NCBI GenBank assembly: GCA_937916365.1 | Contig: CALFSY010000220.1 | Location: forward strand, 1 to 9,052 | Length of the DNA stretch: 9,052 nucleotides | Source of the DNA: an uncultured Jannaschia sp. | GTDB taxonomy: Bacteria > Pseudomonadota > Alphaproteobacteria > Rhodobacterales > Rhodobacteraceae | Direction: 5' to 3' | In this document: in pieces, positions 6,814 through 9,052 of the stretch | How the letters are laid out: every line of letters starts with the position of its first letter | Position numbering within the stretch: the first letter of the stretch is position 1 | Made by a program: the position numbers and the translations under genes | Notes under the pieces: generated by a model | The model's database searches: none | What the model was told of the DNA's origin: nothing | Seen by the model: the letters and a program-made list of their open reading frames with translations, nothing else

Positions 6814-6843
6814 GCAACAACAAATCCCGCAACAACAAATCCC
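6814..6843. repeat. Perfect tandem duplication of a 15-base unit
   Basis: GCAACAACAAATCCC is present twice without a gap, at 6814-6828 and 6829-6843. It sits between the two divergent candidate promoters, about 22 bases upstream of the rplK -35 box. It may be a replication-slippage duplication or two adjacent sites for a regulator. Confidence 0.75.
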
Positions 6844-6865
6844 TTTGGGTTCATGTGCGCAGTGT

Positions 6866-6896
6866 TTGACCCATCAAACCCTGCCTTTGCTATGTT
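6866..6896 (+). promoter_or_regulatory. rplK: Candidate promoter for rplKA
   Basis: TTGACC at 6866-6871 (five of six) and TATGTT at 6891-6896 (four of six) are separated by 19 bases, slightly long; an offset -10 would bring the spacer nearer 17-18. The start would fall near 6903, giving a leader of about 150 bases before the rplK ATG. A separate rplK promoter is needed here because the preceding gene is on the other strand. Confidence 0.45.
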
Positions 6897-6937
6897 AAAG
6901 ACTTGCGTTGTGGCTTTGGTCATTATACCAGACACCT

Positions 6938-6955
6938 TTGGTGCACACGCACCAA
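6938..6955 (+). promoter_or_regulatory. Leader hairpin upstream of rplK (first)
   Basis: TTGGTGC (6938-6944) pairs perfectly with GCACCAA (6949-6955) around an ACAC loop, within the predicted untranslated leader of rplK. Seven perfect pairs with a four-base loop make a stable RNA hairpin. No T tract follows, so it is not an intrinsic terminator. Its function is unknown; control by ribosomal protein L1 is one idea. Confidence 0.45.
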
Positions 6956-7009
6956 TGTGTGGGAGGTCAGCCGCGCGCGCGCCGTAGGCCGGACCACATC
7001 AACCCTATT

Positions 7010-7029
7010 CGGTGGAACGCGTTTCACCG
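7010..7029 (+). promoter_or_regulatory. Leader hairpin just upstream of the rplK ribosome binding site
   Basis: CGGTGGAA (7010-7017) pairs with TTTCACCG (7022-7029), with one G-T wobble, around a CGCG loop. It ends about eight bases before the GAAAGGA ribosome binding site of rplK. In E. coli and other bacteria, L1 represses its own operon by binding a structure in the rplK leader. This hairpin is positioned for that role, but I cannot confirm the L1-site sequence features by eye. Confidence 0.45.
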
Positions 7030-7050
7030 GAGTTGAGAAAGGAAAAGCCA

Positions 7051-7503
7051 ATGGCAAAAAAAATTGCCGGCACGATGAAGTTGCAAATCCCCGCAGGCCA
7101 GGCCAACCCATCGCCACCTGTGGGCCCCGCGTTGGGCCAACGGGGCATTAATATCATGGAATTTTGCAAAGCCTTCAATGCCAAAACCCAGGACATGGAA
7201 CCAGGCGCACCATGCCCCACTGTGATAACGTATTACCAAGATAAATCGTTTGCCATGGACATTAAAACACCGCTTGCGTCATATTACCTTAAAAAAGCGG
7301 CAGGTTTGAAACCCCAGGGCAAACGCAACCGCCCACGCGGTGCAGAAAAACCAGGGCGCGAAACGATCGCCAGCGTCACCGCCGCGCAAGTGCGCGAAAT
7401 TGCAGAGGCAAAGATGAATGACCTAAGCGCCAACAATGTTGAGGCCGCGATGCAAATCATTTTAGGATCTGCAAAATCAATGGGTATTGAGGTAAAGGAT
7501 TGA
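7051..7503 (+). CDS. rplK: 50S ribosomal protein L11
   Basis: 150 residues. L11 binds the GTPase-associated region of 23S rRNA at the stalk base and is needed for factor-dependent GTPase activity and RelA activation. The N-terminal proline-rich segment PSPPVGPALGQRGINIMEFCK is at residues 20-40. The C-terminal RNA-binding domain ends with the family signature AMQIILGSAKSMGIEV at 133-148. The protein is about eight residues longer than E. coli L11; the extra length is in a basic linker (KPQGKRNRPRGAEKPGRE, about 87-104). The ATG follows GAAAGGA with an eight-base gap; a possible earlier in-frame start at 7012 would lie inside the leader hairpin and is rejected. rplA starts 5 bases after the stop, and its ribosome binding site is inside the end of rplK. 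Confidence 0.98.
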   Translation: MAKKIAGTMKLQIPAGQANPSPPVGPALGQRGINIMEFCKAFNAKTQDMEPGAPCPTVITYYQDKSFAMDIKTPLASYYLKKAAGLKPQGKRNRPRGAEKPGRETIASVTAAQVREIAEAKMNDLSANNVEAAMQIILGSAKSMGIEVKD

Positions 7504-7508
7504 TATGA

Positions 7509-8204
7509 ATGGCTAAAATAGGAAAACGCCTACGGTCTGCGCGCATCGCTTTTGATGGGAAAGCGGACGTGACGGTTGAGGAAGCGATTGATTTGATCAA
7601 GACGAATGCCGCAGCCAAGTTCGATGAAACGATTGAAATTGCCATGAATTTGGGTGTTGATCCACGCCATGCCGATCAAATGGTGCGTGGTACAGTCAAT
7701 CTGCCAAATGGCACGGGCAAGACGGTCCGCGTGGCGGTTTTTGCACGTGGACCCAAGGCTGATGAGGCCAAAGAAGCGGGCGCTGATATTGTGGGGGCCG
7801 AAGATTTGATGGAAACAATCCAAGGCGGCACCATTGAATTTGATCGTTGTATCGCGACACCTGATATGATGCCCATCGTGGGCCGATTGGGCAAAATCCT
7901 GGGGCCGCGCAATATGATGCCGAACCCAAAGGTTGGCACCGTGACGCCTGACGTGAAAGAAGCCGTGCAAGCCGCCAAGGGCGGACAGGTGCAGTTCAAG
8001 GTTGAAAAGGCGGGGATCATTCAGGCCGGTGTGGGCAAAGCAAGTTTTGAGGCCGCAAAGCTGGCCGAAAATGTGCGTGCGTTCGTGGATGCGGTGAACA
8101 GAGCCAAGCCAACGGGGGCTAAGGGTGCATATTTGCGGAAAATTTCGCTAAGCTCCACCATGGGTCCTGGTGTGTCGGTCCGTTTGGACAGTGCAACGGA
8201 TTAA
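7509..8204 (+). CDS. rplA: 50S ribosomal protein L1
   Basis: 231 residues, the normal length. L1 forms the mobile stalk that helps release deacylated tRNA from the E site, and in many bacteria it represses translation of its own operon. Recognisable parts are the basic N-terminus GKRLRSARIAFDG, the VEEAIDLIKTNAAAKFDETIEIAMNLGVD domain I segment, and the family signature around 119-141 (PDMMPIVGRLGKILGPRNMMPNPK). Domain I resumes with FKVEKAGIIQAGVGKASF and ends KISLSSTMGPGVSVRLD. The start at 7509 has AAGGA at 7495-7499, nine bases upstream and inside rplK, so the two genes are probably translationally coupled. A strong terminator 26 bases after the stop ends the unit; rplJ and rplL do not follow within the window. 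Confidence 0.98.
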   Translation: MAKIGKRLRSARIAFDGKADVTVEEAIDLIKTNAAAKFDETIEIAMNLGVDPRHADQMVRGTVNLPNGTGKTVRVAVFARGPKADEAKEAGADIVGAEDLMETIQGGTIEFDRCIATPDMMPIVGRLGKILGPRNMMPNPKVGTVTPDVKEAVQAAKGGQVQFKVEKAGIIQAGVGKASFEAAKLAENVRAFVDAVNRAKPTGAKGAYLRKISLSSTMGPGVSVRLDSATD

Positions 8205-8229
8205 TAAACAAAATCTTAACCATACTAAC

Positions 8230-8266
8230 AGGCGGATCGGGGTTTACGTGCCCTGACTCGCCTTTT
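8230..8266 (+). terminator. Rho-independent terminator after rplA
   Basis: The arm 8230-8242 (AGGCGGATCGGGG) pairs with 8251-8263 (CCCTGACTCGCCT) as a 13-position stem with one A-C mismatch and two G-T wobbles, around an eight-base loop. The stem is followed at once by TTTT (8263-8266) and a T-rich TGTCGTATT stretch. It is placed to end the rplKA transcript. Confidence 0.82.
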
Positions 8267-8366
8267 GTCGTATTAGGTATACGGGCATGGGTGTGGCGTG
8301 AAGGCCACTTTGATTATACAGCATTAGTAAACAATTTGTATTTAGATCCATAAAGTGCATTTTATA

Positions 8367-8382
8367 GTTAATTCATATTAAC
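8367..8382. promoter_or_regulatory. Inverted repeat before the exported-protein gene
   Basis: GTTAAT (8367-8372) and ATTAAC (8377-8382) form a perfect six-base inverted repeat with a TCAT spacer. A TATAGT box resembling a -10 (five of six) lies at 8363-8368, overlapping the left arm, but no -35 is visible at a proper distance. The right arm ends one base before the AAGGA ribosome binding site at 8384-8388. It could be a repressor site over the start of transcription, or an RNA hairpin near the ribosome site. Confidence 0.35.
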
Positions 8383-8399
8383 CAAGGAATGGCGTAAAT

Positions 8400-9052
8400 A
8401 TGGTGCCTGCATCACGTAAATATCTTTTTCTTGCATTATTCGCGGTTACGTTGCCGACCGCCGTGTGGTCTCAAACCGCGCAAGATAATGCGCAAATTTT
8501 GTATGAGCGCCGTTTTCCTACAACATTTGCCGCGCCGAGCGCCATTCCAGCGCTTGGGGGCACCGGTTTTGTAGGGTTAACCTACGCCGATCCGCGCCAA
8601 GGTGTTTCGGGTAACGATCCGGATGGCGATTTTATCGTAGGATATACCATTGGTAATCCGGTTGAGAATGTAAGTTTGACATTTGGTCTTGCCATAACGG
8701 GGCTAGATCCCTTTGGAGAAGACGGCAGTTTTAGTATAAGCGCGGCGCGTCTTCTTGGTGTAAGCGAAGCATCATCAACTTTTGTAGGGGCGACGGCCAG
8801 CAATATCTTTGCGTTTGGCGATGCGGATGATGCAGACGAATCTTATTCGGTTTATGTGTCGCATTTGACCGGCATTCCATCATCTGTTGGTGAATTTCCG
8901 GTTCAATTAACCGTGGGCTATGGCAATGAGGTCACCCGCGATGACGATGGTTCTGGCACTGTCGACGATGGTTTCTTTTATGCCGCTGGCATTGGTTTAA
9001 CCCGCGATATAAGCGCCAGTTTTTCGGGAACGGAAACCCAATTCAACGTTGG
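8400..9052 (+). CDS. Exported, probably outer-membrane beta-rich protein (3' end outside window)
   Basis: Open from the ATG at 8400 to the right edge, 217 complete codons. The N-terminus is a clear Sec signal peptide: a basic start (MVPASRKY), a hydrophobic core (LFLALFAVTLPTAV) and a likely cut after VWS, at about residue 24. The mature part is rich in Gly, Asp, Ser and Thr with repeated short alternating strands (GFVGLTYADP, FIVGYTIGNP, VSLTFGLAITG, YSVYVSHLTG, VQLTVGYGNE) separated by acidic turns such as GDADDADE and RDDDGSGTVDDG, as in outer-membrane beta barrels or beta-rich periplasmic proteins. The family is not recognised. The ribosome binding site AAGGA at 8384-8388 is 11 bases from the ATG, rather far. 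The gene follows the rplKA terminator and so belongs to a separate unit. Acidic D-rich turns might bind calcium, but this is speculative. Confidence 0.85.
   Translation, partial: MVPASRKYLFLALFAVTLPTAVWSQTAQDNAQILYERRFPTTFAAPSAIPALGGTGFVGLTYADPRQGVSGNDPDGDFIVGYTIGNPVENVSLTFGLAITGLDPFGEDGSFSISAARLLGVSEASSTFVGATASNIFAFGDADDADESYSVYVSHLTGIPSSVGEFPVQLTVGYGNEVTRDDDGSGTVDDGFFYAAGIGLTRDISASFSGTETQFNV

Noticed and set aside
7530..7970. A 146-codon - strand frame within rplA.
   Set aside because: It is antisense to a highly conserved ribosomal protein gene and rich in His and Arg in the manner of a shadow frame.
8389..8397. Two-codon minigene ATG-GCG-TAA before the exported-protein start.
   Set aside because: The AAGGA site directly abuts this ATG with no spacer, so ribosomes are unlikely to use it; AAGGA better fits the ATG at 8400.
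1..9052. CRISPR array, insertion sequence, phage or toxin-antitoxin system.
   Set aside because: No repeat-spacer pattern, transposase, long terminal inverted repeats or recognisable toxin or antitoxin pair was seen; the window is ordinary core-genome DNA with local rearrangement.

Overview
The window looks like chromosomal core-genome DNA from an alphaproteobacterium, most likely a marine Rhodobacterales (Roseobacter-type) species with a moderate G+C content. This is inferred from the RodZ C-terminal domain next to ispG, the 63-residue single-helix SecE behind a tRNA-Trp gene, the L11 protein with an extended basic linker, and general protein style. No species can be named from the sequence alone.

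Layout, left to right. (1) The 3' part of a rodZ-like cell-shape gene, then ispG (isoprenoid MEP pathway) behind a good candidate promoter, then rlmE (23S rRNA 2'-O-methyltransferase); all are on the + strand. (2) A small two-helix membrane protein gene on the - strand, convergent with rlmE. (3) tRNA-Trp(CCA) with a well-placed promoter, then secE, nusG and an unrecognised 408-residue gene that starts 1 base after nusG. (4) An AT-rich convergent gap with a repeated palindrome, followed by a - strand quinone-oxidoreductase-like dehydrogenase gene. (5) A 330-base divergent control region holding two opposing candidate promoters, a perfect tandem 15-base repeat and two hairpins in the ribosomal-protein leader. 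(6) rplK and rplA, closed by a clear Rho-independent terminator. (7) The 5' part of a gene for an exported, probably outer-membrane beta-rich protein, running off the right edge.

The functional core is protein synthesis and export: tRNA-Trp, SecE (translocon), NusG (transcription elongation and coupling to the ribosome), L11 and L1 (ribosome stalk base and L1 stalk), and RlmE (50S maturation). The usual secE-nusG-rplK-rplA string is interrupted here by the unknown gene and the reversed dehydrogenase gene, so rplKA must have its own promoter; a plausible one is visible. rplKA is also closed by a terminator and followed by an unrelated exported-protein gene instead of rplJL.

I do not see a CRISPR array, an insertion sequence, phage genes or an obvious defence or secretion system. 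The parts most worth a second look are the unknown gene tied to nusG, the rplK leader structures, and the small repeats in the control regions.
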